Positions 51,456 through 59,518 of a stretch of 64,000 bases of DNA are shown here, one piece after another. This stretch comes from Tuwongella immobilis (GTDB lineage: Bacteria; Planctomycetota; Planctomycetia; Gemmatales; Gemmataceae), in the NCBI RefSeq assembly GCF_901538355.1, contig NZ_LR593887.1, positions 1,054,001 through 1,118,000 on the forward strand. The letters run 5' to 3'. A program made the position numbers and the translations under genes. The notes under the pieces are model-generated. The model saw only the letters and a list, made by a program, of their open reading frames with translations. It was not told where the DNA came from and searched no databases. Position 1 is the first letter of the stretch; each line of letters starts with the position of its first letter.

Positions 51456-52583
51456 ATGAAGATCGTCGCCATTCATACGACATCGTTGGCCGGGGCTACC
51501 GAGGATAACGGCTGGCCGGATAAGACTGATCCGAATGCGGCGATGAATACCATCATCGAACTGGAAACCGATTCCGGCATGATCGGCATTGGCTCCTGTT
51601 TCTCCACCCCCGCGCTGGTGGAGGCGGCGTTGACGGTGCTGCGGCCGATGCTGTTGGGCGAAACCGCTTTTGAGCCGGAGCGCGTCAGCGAGAAATTGCG
51701 GCAGACCACCTTCTGGTTCGGTCGGGGCGGCGCAATCGAGCATGCGATCAGCGGCATCGATATTGCCTTATGGGATCTCATGGGCAAAGCGGTGGGGCAA
51801 CCGGTGAGTCGGTTGTTGGGCGGCAATTACCGCGATCGCATCAAACCGTATGCCTCCATTCTGTTCGATGAGCCGGCGATTCTACGGGAAAAGTTGCAAG
51901 AGCAATTATCACGCGGATTTAAGGCGATCAAGATGGGCTGGCGGCCGTTTGGCCGGGTCAGTCGCAAACTCGACGAGCAACTCATTCAGACGGCCCGCGA
52001 TACGGTCGGACCCGATGTCGATCTGATGGTCGATGCCGGGGGGAGCGAACAATTTTGGCCCCACACCGCACGCTGGGCCATTGAGACGGCCAAAATGCTG
52101 GGCGAATATGGCATCGTCTGGTTCGAAGAAGCCCTGAAGCCGGACGATCTCGAAGGCTACATAGCGTTGTCGGCCCAATCGCCGGTCTTGGTTGCCAGCG
52201 GCGAAGTGTTCACCCGACGCCAAAGTTTCCAACCGTTTATCACGGGGCGAGCGTTGGACGTGATTCAACCGGATTTGACGAAGTGCGGCGGCATCAGCGA
52301 AGGGCGTCGGCTCGGCTGGATGGCCTACGATCATGGCGTGCTGATGGTGCCGCATGGCTGGAATACGGGCATTGGTGTGGCGGCGGATCTGGCGCTGATG
52401 GCGGCCATGCCGGTTGCGTCGTATGTCGAGTATCAGACTGGGGTTCCGTACATTGAATCGCTGACCCTGCCCCAGTTTACCATTGACGCCAACGGCATGT
52501 TGGAAGTGCCGACCGGGCCGGGGTTGGGCATCACCTTGAACCCGGAGACGATGGCCCGATTCGGCACGCGCAAGACGGCGTGA
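51456..52583 (+). CDS. Enolase-superfamily enzyme (mandelate racemase/muconate lactonizing-like)
   Basis: The 375-residue product begins MKIVAIHTTSLAGATEDNGW. It has the two-domain layout of the family, with catalytic and metal positions in order: K159 in FKAIKMGW, D193 in LMVDAGG, E224/E225 in WFEEALKPDD, E250 in ASGEVF and H300 in VPHGWNTG. Such enzymes abstract a proton next to a carboxylate using Mg and are typically sugar-acid dehydratases or racemases. The substrate cannot be told from sequence alone. AGAGGG precedes the ATG. It is followed by a secreted M20 amidohydrolase 122 nt downstream; no transporter or aldolase is adjacent. Confidence 0.92.
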   Translation: MKIVAIHTTSLAGATEDNGWPDKTDPNAAMNTIIELETDSGMIGIGSCFSTPALVEAALTVLRPMLLGETAFEPERVSEKLRQTTFWFGRGGAIEHAISGIDIALWDLMGKAVGQPVSRLLGGNYRDRIKPYASILFDEPAILREKLQEQLSRGFKAIKMGWRPFGRVSRKLDEQLIQTARDTVGPDVDLMVDAGGSEQFWPHTARWAIETAKMLGEYGIVWFEEALKPDDLEGYIALSAQSPVLVASGEVFTRRQSFQPFITGRALDVIQPDLTKCGGISEGRRLGWMAYDHGVLMVPHGWNTGIGVAADLALMAAMPVASYVEYQTGVPYIESLTLPQFTIDANGMLEVPTGPGLGITLNPETMARFGTRKTA

Positions 52584-52705
52584 CGGCGCATTGGGGCAGC
52601 GATGGAACGGCGAGTGGGAGGGGAGTGGGGCGGATTCCCTCGCCGTTGTCCAAGCGAACTACTATCATCCCTCGCGGCAACAGCAACTCAGCCGGGAGGA
52701 TCATC

Positions 52706-54166
52706 ATGCCACGATGGAATCGAGCAATGCTGGCGGGGATTATTCTCGTCAGTTTCACGCAAGTCGTGATGGCTCAGAAGGATGCGATTGTCGCCGAGGT
52801 CGGAAAACGCAGCGATCGCGCCTGGGCCAACGCCCAACAGATTTGGCAGTGGGCCGAGCCGGGCTATCAGGAATCGAAGTCGGCCCAATTGCTCAGCGGC
52901 GAACTGGAGCGGGCGGGCTTTCGGGTCGAGCGCGGCGTGGCGGGCATTCCCACCGCATTCGTGGCCACCATCGGCCAAGGGGCGCCGGTGATCGGCATTC
53001 TGGGCGAATACGATGCCCTGCCGGATTTATCGCAAGAGGCGGTGCCGTTTCGCAAGCCGCGGGGCGAGGGGGGCTATGGCCATGCCTGCGGGCATCATCT
53101 GTTCGGCGTGGCGTCGGCGGAGGCGGCGATTGCCGTCGGGACTGCAATTCGAGATGGGAAAATCAACGGCACGTTGAAATTCTTCGGCTGTCCGGCGGAA
53201 GAAGGCGGTGCGGCCAAGGTATTCATGGCACGCGATGGCGTCTTCAAGGGCGTCGATGTCGCGCTGCATTGGCACCCGGCCAGCAGCAATTCCGCGGGCG
53301 ATCGCTCGTGTTTGTCCCGGATTGCGGCCAAATTCCGCTTTTATGGCAAAGCCTCGCACGCCGCCGGTTCGCCGGAGCAGGGGCGTTCCGCGCTCGATGC
53401 CGTGGAGTTGACGTGTCACGCGGCGGAATTGATGCGGGAACACACGCCCGATCGCACCCGCATTCATCATGTCATCACCAGTGGCGGCGGTGCGGCGAAT
53501 GTCGTGCCGGAATTCGCCGAGGTGTTTTTCTACGTTCGCCATCCCAAATCGACGGTCGTTTCGGAATTGTATCCGCGTCTGAAGAAGTGTGCCGAGGCCG
53601 GGGCGTTGGCCACCGAAACCAAGCTCGAAATCGAATATCTCGGTGGCACGATGGAACTGCTGCCCAATCAGGTGCTGGCGAAAGCGGTTCGCCGCAACTT
53701 GGAGCAGCTCAACGATTTGCAATACGATGACGCCGAGACGCAATTCGCACTTCGGCTGCAAGAAACCTTCAGCGTGAAAACGCCGTTGACGGCCATTCGC
53801 ACGGTGACGGATGTTTCCGGTGTCGTCGGCATGGGCTCCACCGATGTCGGCGATGTCTCGTGGGTGGTGCCCACGGTCGGATTCAGCACCGCCACCTGGG
53901 TGCCCGGCACTCCAGCGCATTCCTGGCAAGCGGTCGCCTGTGGCGGCACCACCATCGCCCGCAAGGGGATGAATCTGGCGGCCCGCACGCTGGCGGCATC
54001 GGCGGTCGATCTGTTCCAATCACCGAAATTGGTGGCCGATGCCAAGGCCGAGCATCAGGAACGCCGCGAAGGGGTGCCGTATCAGCCGCTCTTGGAAAAA
54101 GGCCAGAAACCACCGCTGAATTATCGCAATCCCCCGAAATCGGGCCTGATTCGCTCCGGCGAATAA
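52706..54166 (+). CDS. Secreted M20-family amidohydrolase (AbgB-like)
   Basis: The 486-residue product begins MPRWNRAMLAGIILVSFTQV with a signal peptide ending near VMA-QK, so it acts outside the cytoplasm. The M20 catalytic domain shows ILGEYDALPDLS, the metal ligands in GHACGHH, the EE pair in GCPAEEGG and H in VALHWHP. A dimerisation domain follows (FYGKASHAAGSPEQGRSALD). The closest named pattern is the AbgB/aminobenzoyl-glutamate hydrolase group, which cleaves amide bonds of N-acyl amino acids. The substrate is not determined. GGGAGGA is close to the ATG. It lies downstream of the enolase-superfamily gene on the same strand. Confidence 0.92.
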   Translation: MPRWNRAMLAGIILVSFTQVVMAQKDAIVAEVGKRSDRAWANAQQIWQWAEPGYQESKSAQLLSGELERAGFRVERGVAGIPTAFVATIGQGAPVIGILGEYDALPDLSQEAVPFRKPRGEGGYGHACGHHLFGVASAEAAIAVGTAIRDGKINGTLKFFGCPAEEGGAAKVFMARDGVFKGVDVALHWHPASSNSAGDRSCLSRIAAKFRFYGKASHAAGSPEQGRSALDAVELTCHAAELMREHTPDRTRIHHVITSGGGAANVVPEFAEVFFYVRHPKSTVVSELYPRLKKCAEAGALATETKLEIEYLGGTMELLPNQVLAKAVRRNLEQLNDLQYDDAETQFALRLQETFSVKTPLTAIRTVTDVSGVVGMGSTDVGDVSWVVPTVGFSTATWVPGTPAHSWQAVACGGTTIARKGMNLAARTLAASAVDLFQSPKLVADAKAEHQERREGVPYQPLLEKGQKPPLNYRNPPKSGLIRSGE

Positions 54167-54403
54167 CCCCAACTACTCCCCATCTCGCTCGCCGATCCGC
54201 CCGCAGTCATTCCAACTCCGCCCAAGCTCGCGGATGGCCGCCGCTGTCGCAAGCGGTTGCTGGGGCGGCACATCGGGCGGGATGCGGCAAGGCGAGGGCG
54301 GGAGCGGGCGGCTGGGTGGCGGCAAAATCCGAAAATGCTTGCAAATGGGGATGGTTGTCTTTACGAATAGCATGATCACCGTCACTCGAATCGGGAACGC
54401 CCC

Positions 54404-57400
54404 ATGCACGCATTGCTCCGCCAGGCTCAGCAACTCGCCGTCAAATTCGGGAACCAGGCCGCACGTTCTGTCGTCCGGTCGATCATCACCACGGCGGTTC
54501 CCATTGGTGGTTCCTCGCTGGCGAATCTGGTCGGCTCGCTGTTCGATGCCACCTCGGAAGCCGATCTGCCACCGATGAGCGTGGCCGACCAAGCCCGCGT
54601 GGAGAGCATTCTCGCCGCCTGCGAAGGCAATCTCAGCGATTTGGGCGAACGCATTGCCGAGCAAGGCGAGCAACTCGACCGCATCCGCGAACTCATCGAA
54701 TCGGCCCTGGTCCGCGAATCCGAAGTCCGCGACGCCTTCGAGCAGATCGCCGAAGTCGCCAACGGCATGGAATGGCTGCAAGTGCATCTGCGGGAGCTGC
54801 TGGCGCGGGTCGATTATGGCAACGATCTCAGCGAAGGAATGCTCGAACTGCTGCGAGAGAATCAGCGCATTGTCGTCGGCTTCGTCGTGGAAGCGCGAGC
54901 GGCGGGCCTGGAACCGCGGCGCATCATCGAGGATCTTTCGGCGGTGCGAGGGATGCTCGCCGGGCTGATTGCCGGGCAGAGTGTGACGCAGGAGCGGCTG
55001 CAAACCATCGAACAACGCTTTGCCGATCGCCAGAAGCCCGCCCCCGTGACGACGGTGATGCTGCAAGGCATGGCCGCCGCTTTCCAGGGTCACCCGCGCG
55101 AGGCGGCCCAACGGCTCAGCGAAGCAACCCGCCGCCAGCCGGACAATCCGCGACTGCGTGAGCTGAGCCGCCGCGTCACGCAATCGCTTCCCCCCGAGAC
55201 GCCGGTGATCCCGTCCCCGTCCCCATCCCCAGTCCCCACCCCCGAGCCGCTGAAGGTCGGGGATTCGATTGATGGTTGGGTGATTTGTCGGCAACTTGGT
55301 TTCGGTGGCTGGGGCGCGGTGTACGAGGTCGAACGCGACCAGCACAAGCGGGCGATGAAGTTGCTGCACCCGGAACTGAGCCGCGATCGGGATTTTGTCG
55401 ACACGTTCAAGCGAGAGATTCAATCGCTGATTGCCCTGCATTCTCCCCAGTTGCAGCCGTATCTCGTGGTGCTGGATACCTTTGGGTACGATTTGGCACG
55501 CGGCGGCTGGTATCTGCTGATGGAGTATGTCGCGGGGGAATCGCTGCAAACTCGGCTGAGCCGCGATGGCGTGTTCTCTCCAACGGAAGCGGTGGAATTG
55601 ATGGCGAAGCTGGCTGGGCCGGGCGGGCTGGCATCGGTTCACGAACGCGGGATGTGTCACCGCGACATCAAACCGGCGAATATCCTGGTTCGTCCCGATG
55701 GGACGCCGGTGCTGATTGATTTCGGGCTGGCACTCGGTGGCAATCATGCGCTAACGCGGATTCAACGGGTCACAGGGTATACCGTCGATTATGCCGCCCC
55801 GGAACAGTTGCGAGGTGCCCCGGCCGATGCTCGCAGCGATGTCTATTCGCTGACGGCGACCCTCTGGAAATTGCTGACCAAACGCACCCCCGAAGATTGC
55901 GACGAAGACGATCTGCCGCCCGATTTGCAATCGCTCCGCGACGTCTTCCGTCTGGGCATGCACAAGACCCCCGCCAAACGCCCCGCCACCGCCGCCGAAT
56001 GGACCCAACTGCTGCCCAAAATCTCGGCTATTAAGCAATCAGTCGCTCCACCTGTCGCGCAGCCAATTGCTCCCCCGCCACCCGCACTGACCAAGCGAAA
56101 GAATGCCACGCTCCCCGATCTCACCCCCGGACTCGCCAGAATTGGGGCGAAAGTCAATGAATTGGGAACCTTGACGGGGCATTCATTTGGTGTGAGTAGT
56201 GTGTCGTTTTCACCGGATGGCCAGACGTTGGCGTCTGGGAGTGATGACAACACTGCGAAGTTGTGGGAGGTTTCGAGTGGGAAGTGTCTTGCGACCCTGA
56301 CGGGGCATTCCGGATCGGTCTATGGTGTATCGTATTCGCCGGATGGCCGGACGTTGGCGACTGCGAGTTGGGACAAAACGGCAAAGTTGTGGGAGGTTTC
56401 GAGTGGGAAGTGTCTTGCGACCCTGACGGGGCATTCGGGCGCGGTTTCCAGTGTATCGTATTCGCCGGATGGTCGGACGTTGGCGACTGCGAGTAGGGAC
56501 AAAACTGCGAAGTTGTGGGATGTTTCGAGCGGGAAGTGTATTGCGATCCTGATGGGGCATTCGAATCCGGTTGTGAGTGTGTCGTTTTCGCCGGATGGTC
56601 GGACGTTGGCGACTGGGAGTTGGGACCAAACTGCAAAGTTGTGGGATGTTTCGAGCGGGAAGTGTCTTGCGACCCTGACGGGGCATTCGAACTTGGTCTG
56701 GAGTGTATCATATTCGCCGGATGGTCGGACGTTGGCGACTGGGAGTTCGGACAACACGGCGAAGCTGTGGGAGGTTTCGAGCGGGAAGTGTCTTGCGACC
56801 CTGACGGGGCATTCGGATTTGGTCTTGAGTGTATCGTATTCGCCGGATGGTCGGACGTTGGCGACTGGGAGTTCGGACAACACGGCGAAGCTGTGGGAGG
56901 TTTCGAGCGGGAAGTGTCTTGCGACCCTGATCGGTCATTCAGGCGTTGTTTTGGGTGTATCGTTTTCGCCGGATCGACGGACGTTGGCAACTGCGAGTGC
57001 GGACAAAACGGCCAAGTTGTGGGATTTAGGCGAGGTTGATCCTTCAGACTGGACGTATCTGGAGCCGCTGTTTACGCCGCGGTCTTCGGTTTGCGCGACA
57101 TTATCGGGGGATGGTGTGGTTTACCCCGGTGAATATGTCTGGCTGTCGTTTCAGGTGTCGAATACGGGTAAGGGGGAGTTGGTGCAGGTGTGGGCGGAAT
57201 TGCGGAGTGCGTTGCCGCTGTTGAATGGGTTGCGGGCCAAGCTGGGGATGGTGAAGCCGGGTGAGACGGCGGAGCGCTGTTTGGCGGTGATTCTGCCAGC
57301 GGATACGCCGCCGGGGGTGATCGAGGCGGAACTGGTGTTTCATGAAGCCAATGGGCATCAGCCGTCTGCGGTGCCGGTGCGATTCGAAGTGCAACCGTTG

Positions 57401-57769
57401 CCGCGACCGGATTTTCAGGTGAGCTATCGAATCATCAATGATGATAGCGGGAATTCGGTGGGCAATGGTGATGGCCAGCCGAAACGCGGCGAGACGGTGG
57501 ATGTCGCGGTGACAATTCGCAATCAGACTGGGGAATCGCTTCGCAATGTGCGAGTCACCATGCAACCGGTCACGGTGCCCACGGGGGTAAGTATCAGCGT
57601 TCCCGAGCAGACTCTGGCGACGTTGGCTGATGATGACTCGGCTGAGGTGCGGCTGACGTTTCTGGTCAAATCGACTGCGGAGGTTGGGCCGGTGCGGTTC
57701 CAACTGCGGGTGACCACTGAGGATGGGCGGACCTTTGCCGTGGTACCTTGTAAGACGTCGATCGTGTAA
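54404..57769 (+). CDS. Chimeric Ser/Thr kinase with seven-blade WD40 propeller and Ig-like C-terminus
   Basis: The 1121-residue product begins MHALLRQAQQLAVKFGNQAA. Residues about 1-270 are helical and coiled-coil-like with no named family, then a Pro-rich linker. The kinase domain (about 287-540) has GFGGWGAVYEV, a catalytic Lys in RAMKLL, HRDIKPAN (about 418) and DFG (about 439). Seven WD40 units of exactly 42 residues follow (about 586-880: LTGHS...VSFSPDGRTLATGS...KLW), then two beta-sandwich modules (PGEYVWLSFQVSNTGKGE, RGETVDVAVTIRNQTGESL) like CARDB/NEW3 domains. No membrane segment is clear. It may sense a ligand or protein through the propeller; that is inference. Confidence 0.92.
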   Translation: MHALLRQAQQLAVKFGNQAARSVVRSIITTAVPIGGSSLANLVGSLFDATSEADLPPMSVADQARVESILAACEGNLSDLGERIAEQGEQLDRIRELIESALVRESEVRDAFEQIAEVANGMEWLQVHLRELLARVDYGNDLSEGMLELLRENQRIVVGFVVEARAAGLEPRRIIEDLSAVRGMLAGLIAGQSVTQERLQTIEQRFADRQKPAPVTTVMLQGMAAAFQGHPREAAQRLSEATRRQPDNPRLRELSRRVTQSLPPETPVIPSPSPSPVPTPEPLKVGDSIDGWVICRQLGFGGWGAVYEVERDQHKRAMKLLHPELSRDRDFVDTFKREIQSLIALHSPQLQPYLVVLDTFGYDLARGGWYLLMEYVAGESLQTRLSRDGVFSPTEAVELMAKLAGPGGLASVHERGMCHRDIKPANILVRPDGTPVLIDFGLALGGNHALTRIQRVTGYTVDYAAPEQLRGAPADARSDVYSLTATLWKLLTKRTPEDCDEDDLPPDLQSLRDVFRLGMHKTPAKRPATAAEWTQLLPKISAIKQSVAPPVAQPIAPPPPALTKRKNATLPDLTPGLARIGAKVNELGTLTGHSFGVSSVSFSPDGQTLASGSDDNTAKLWEVSSGKCLATLTGHSGSVYGVSYSPDGRTLATASWDKTAKLWEVSSGKCLATLTGHSGAVSSVSYSPDGRTLATASRDKTAKLWDVSSGKCIAILMGHSNPVVSVSFSPDGRTLATGSWDQTAKLWDVSSGKCLATLTGHSNLVWSVSYSPDGRTLATGSSDNTAKLWEVSSGKCLATLTGHSDLVLSVSYSPDGRTLATGSSDNTAKLWEVSSGKCLATLIGHSGVVLGVSFSPDRRTLATASADKTAKLWDLGEVDPSDWTYLEPLFTPRSSVCATLSGDGVVYPGEYVWLSFQVSNTGKGELVQVWAELRSALPLLNGLRAKLGMVKPGETAERCLAVILPADTPPGVIEAELVFHEANGHQPSAVPVRFEVQPLPRPDFQVSYRIINDDSGNSVGNGDGQPKRGETVDVAVTIRNQTGESLRNVRVTMQPVTVPTGVSISVPEQTLATLADDDSAEVRLTFLVKSTAEVGPVRFQLRVTTEDGRTFAVVPCKTSIV
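56160..57030 (+). repeat. Seven near-identical 126-nt WD40 coding repeats
   Basis: Each unit contains GACGGGGCATTC (or a one-base variant) spaced exactly 126 nt apart from 56173 onwards and encodes one 42-residue WD40 blade. Long identical stretches between units and uniform phase indicate recent in-frame duplication, enough to build one complete propeller. Codon choice is also less GC-rich than in the kinase part. Confidence 0.92.
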
Positions 57770-57959
57770 TCGTTGGGGGGTGGTGTGGCATCGCAGCTTC
57801 GCTCCATCATTCTCGTATCATCGCGGGGGGAAAATCTGGTTTCCTTTGGGCGGGGGATCGGCTCCAATGGGTGGGGGCGGGGTCGGCCGGGGAGCGGTCG
57901 GCGGCGTCTGGCTTGGCGTGCGGGGTGTGCGCGGGCCAATCCTCTCCCGGGGGCGAATC

Positions 57960-59402
57960 ATGCGGCACGATCGGCGAATCGGCGTGGCGATCCTGGCAAT
58001 GCTCGGGTGGCTGGGAAGCAGCGGAATCAGTCTGGCGGAACCGAGACGCGATCCGCGGCCCAATATCGTGTGGATTGTTACCGAAGACATTTCTCCCAAT
58101 TTGGGGTGCTATGCCGATCCCGATGCGATCACGCCGAATCTCGATCGGCTGGCTGCGGAGGGGGCGCGGTTCCAGCGGGCGTTTAGTCATGCGCCGGTCT
58201 GTGCGCCAACGCGGTCGGGGCTGATTACTGGCGTCTATCCGACGACGCTGGGCAGCCATCACATGCGGTCGAAGTTGACCACGCCGCCGCCGTTGTTCAC
58301 CGACGATCTCAAGAAGGCGGGGTATACCGTCTTTTGGCCGGGAAAGACCGATTTCAATTTCGATGTCACCAAAGGTTGGGCGGATACCCGCAATTGGGTG
58401 CAGAATCCGCGTCTGCTGCCGCAGGATCGGCCCTTTTTCGCATACATCAATTTTACGATCACGCATGAAAGTCAAGCGCGGCCCACTCCGGCACAGTATG
58501 CCAAGAATACGGAGCGGCTGACCGATGCGCAGCGTCACAACCCCGCGAATGTGCGATTGCCGAAGTATTATCCGGATCATCCGCTGGTTCGCAAGAATGT
58601 GGCGATCTACCATGACAATATCACGGCGATGGATCATCTCGTGGGCGATGTTTTGAAGGTGGTGGATGATCCAAAGTGGCGAGACAATACGATTGTGGTG
58701 TTTTTCGGCGATCACGGCTGGGGGTTGAGTCGGGGCAAACGCTGGTGCTATGACAGTGGTTTGCGGGTGCCGTTGCTGGTGCGCTGGCCGGGGGTGGTGA
58801 AGCCGGGAAGCGTGCGCGAAGACCTGGTGCAACTGCTGGACCTGGCACCGACAATGCTGAGCGTGGCCGGGGTGCCGGTGCCGCAGCGGATGCAGGGGCA
58901 GGTGATTCTGGGGGCGAACACCGCGCCGGCGCGAACCATGCTAGTCGGCGGACGGGATCGCATGGATGAGGCGGTCGACCGCATCCGCACGGTGCGTTCG
59001 CAACGCTATCGCTACATTCGCAACTTCCGGCCGGATTTGCCGTATGCCCAGTATATCAATTATATGGACGAAATGCCGATTATGAAAGTCTGGCGGGAGC
59101 AAGCCTTTGCCGGGAAGTTGAACCCGATTCAGGCGGCCTTCTTCGCGCGGACCAAGCCGAAGGAAGAATTCTACGACCTGGCAGCCGACCCCGAAGAGAC
59201 GGTGAATCTGGCCAACTCCCCGGAATTGCAGGCGGTGATTCGGGAGCATGCGGCCGCGCTGGATCGGTGGATGGCGGAAACCAAAGACATGGGCGAGATT
59301 CCCGAGCAGGAATTGATTCGCCGAGGCATCGTCCGCGATCTGCTGAACACGGAATACGCGGAGCGGGTTCGGAATCATCCCAAGACACCGCCGGTGCCCT
59401 GA
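57960..59402 (+). CDS. Secreted type I sulfatase
   Basis: The 480-residue product begins MRHDRRIGVAILAMLGWLGS with a signal peptide ending near SLA-EP. The N-terminal PNIVWIVTEDISP supplies metal ligands, and CAPTRSGLITG contains the C81-x-P-x-R motif whose Cys is converted to formylglycine, the catalytic residue. FFGDHGWGLSRGKRW adds further metal and sulfate ligands. It should cleave sulfate esters from polysaccharides or glycans outside the cytoplasm. Planctomycetes carry many such enzymes. GGGGGC precedes the ATG at 57960; the frame extends upstream without family similarity. It is followed by a membrane patatin gene 116 nt downstream. Confidence 0.93.
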   Translation: MRHDRRIGVAILAMLGWLGSSGISLAEPRRDPRPNIVWIVTEDISPNLGCYADPDAITPNLDRLAAEGARFQRAFSHAPVCAPTRSGLITGVYPTTLGSHHMRSKLTTPPPLFTDDLKKAGYTVFWPGKTDFNFDVTKGWADTRNWVQNPRLLPQDRPFFAYINFTITHESQARPTPAQYAKNTERLTDAQRHNPANVRLPKYYPDHPLVRKNVAIYHDNITAMDHLVGDVLKVVDDPKWRDNTIVVFFGDHGWGLSRGKRWCYDSGLRVPLLVRWPGVVKPGSVREDLVQLLDLAPTMLSVAGVPVPQRMQGQVILGANTAPARTMLVGGRDRMDEAVDRIRTVRSQRYRYIRNFRPDLPYAQYINYMDEMPIMKVWREQAFAGKLNPIQAAFFARTKPKEEFYDLAADPEETVNLANSPELQAVIREHAAALDRWMAETKDMGEIPEQELIRRGIVRDLLNTEYAERVRNHPKTPPVP

Positions 59403-59518
59403 GTGCATCGTGTGCGTTTGACAGAGTTGCCGACCGTGTGATACCGTCGGCGATCCGCGGTTCGTCTGGCATGGAGTCCGGCGGCAGGAAGCAATCAGCG
59501 TCAGGAGATGCAGCACCC

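Noticed and set aside
52608-52645. CGGCGAG/CTCGCCG stem with a G-rich loop between the enolase-superfamily and M20 genes
   Set aside because: The stem is 7 bp with a long loop, and the G runs do not give four clean tracts for a quadruplex, so I do not claim a function.
56154-56990. Antisense frame with SGSQDTSRSK-type repeats over the WD40 region
   Set aside because: The repeats are the reverse-strand image of the 126-nt WD40 coding repeats, not a separate repeat protein.
56160-57030. Regular direct repeats considered as a CRISPR-like or satellite array
   Set aside because: Units are 126 nt, in frame and encode standard WD40 blades; there are no spacers and no cas genes.
59267-59518. Upstream extension of the membrane patatin gene
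   Set aside because: It would overlap the sulfatase coding end and adds an Arg/Ser-rich stretch with no membrane or family pattern before the clear hydrophobic start MTRAFFLIVAIG.
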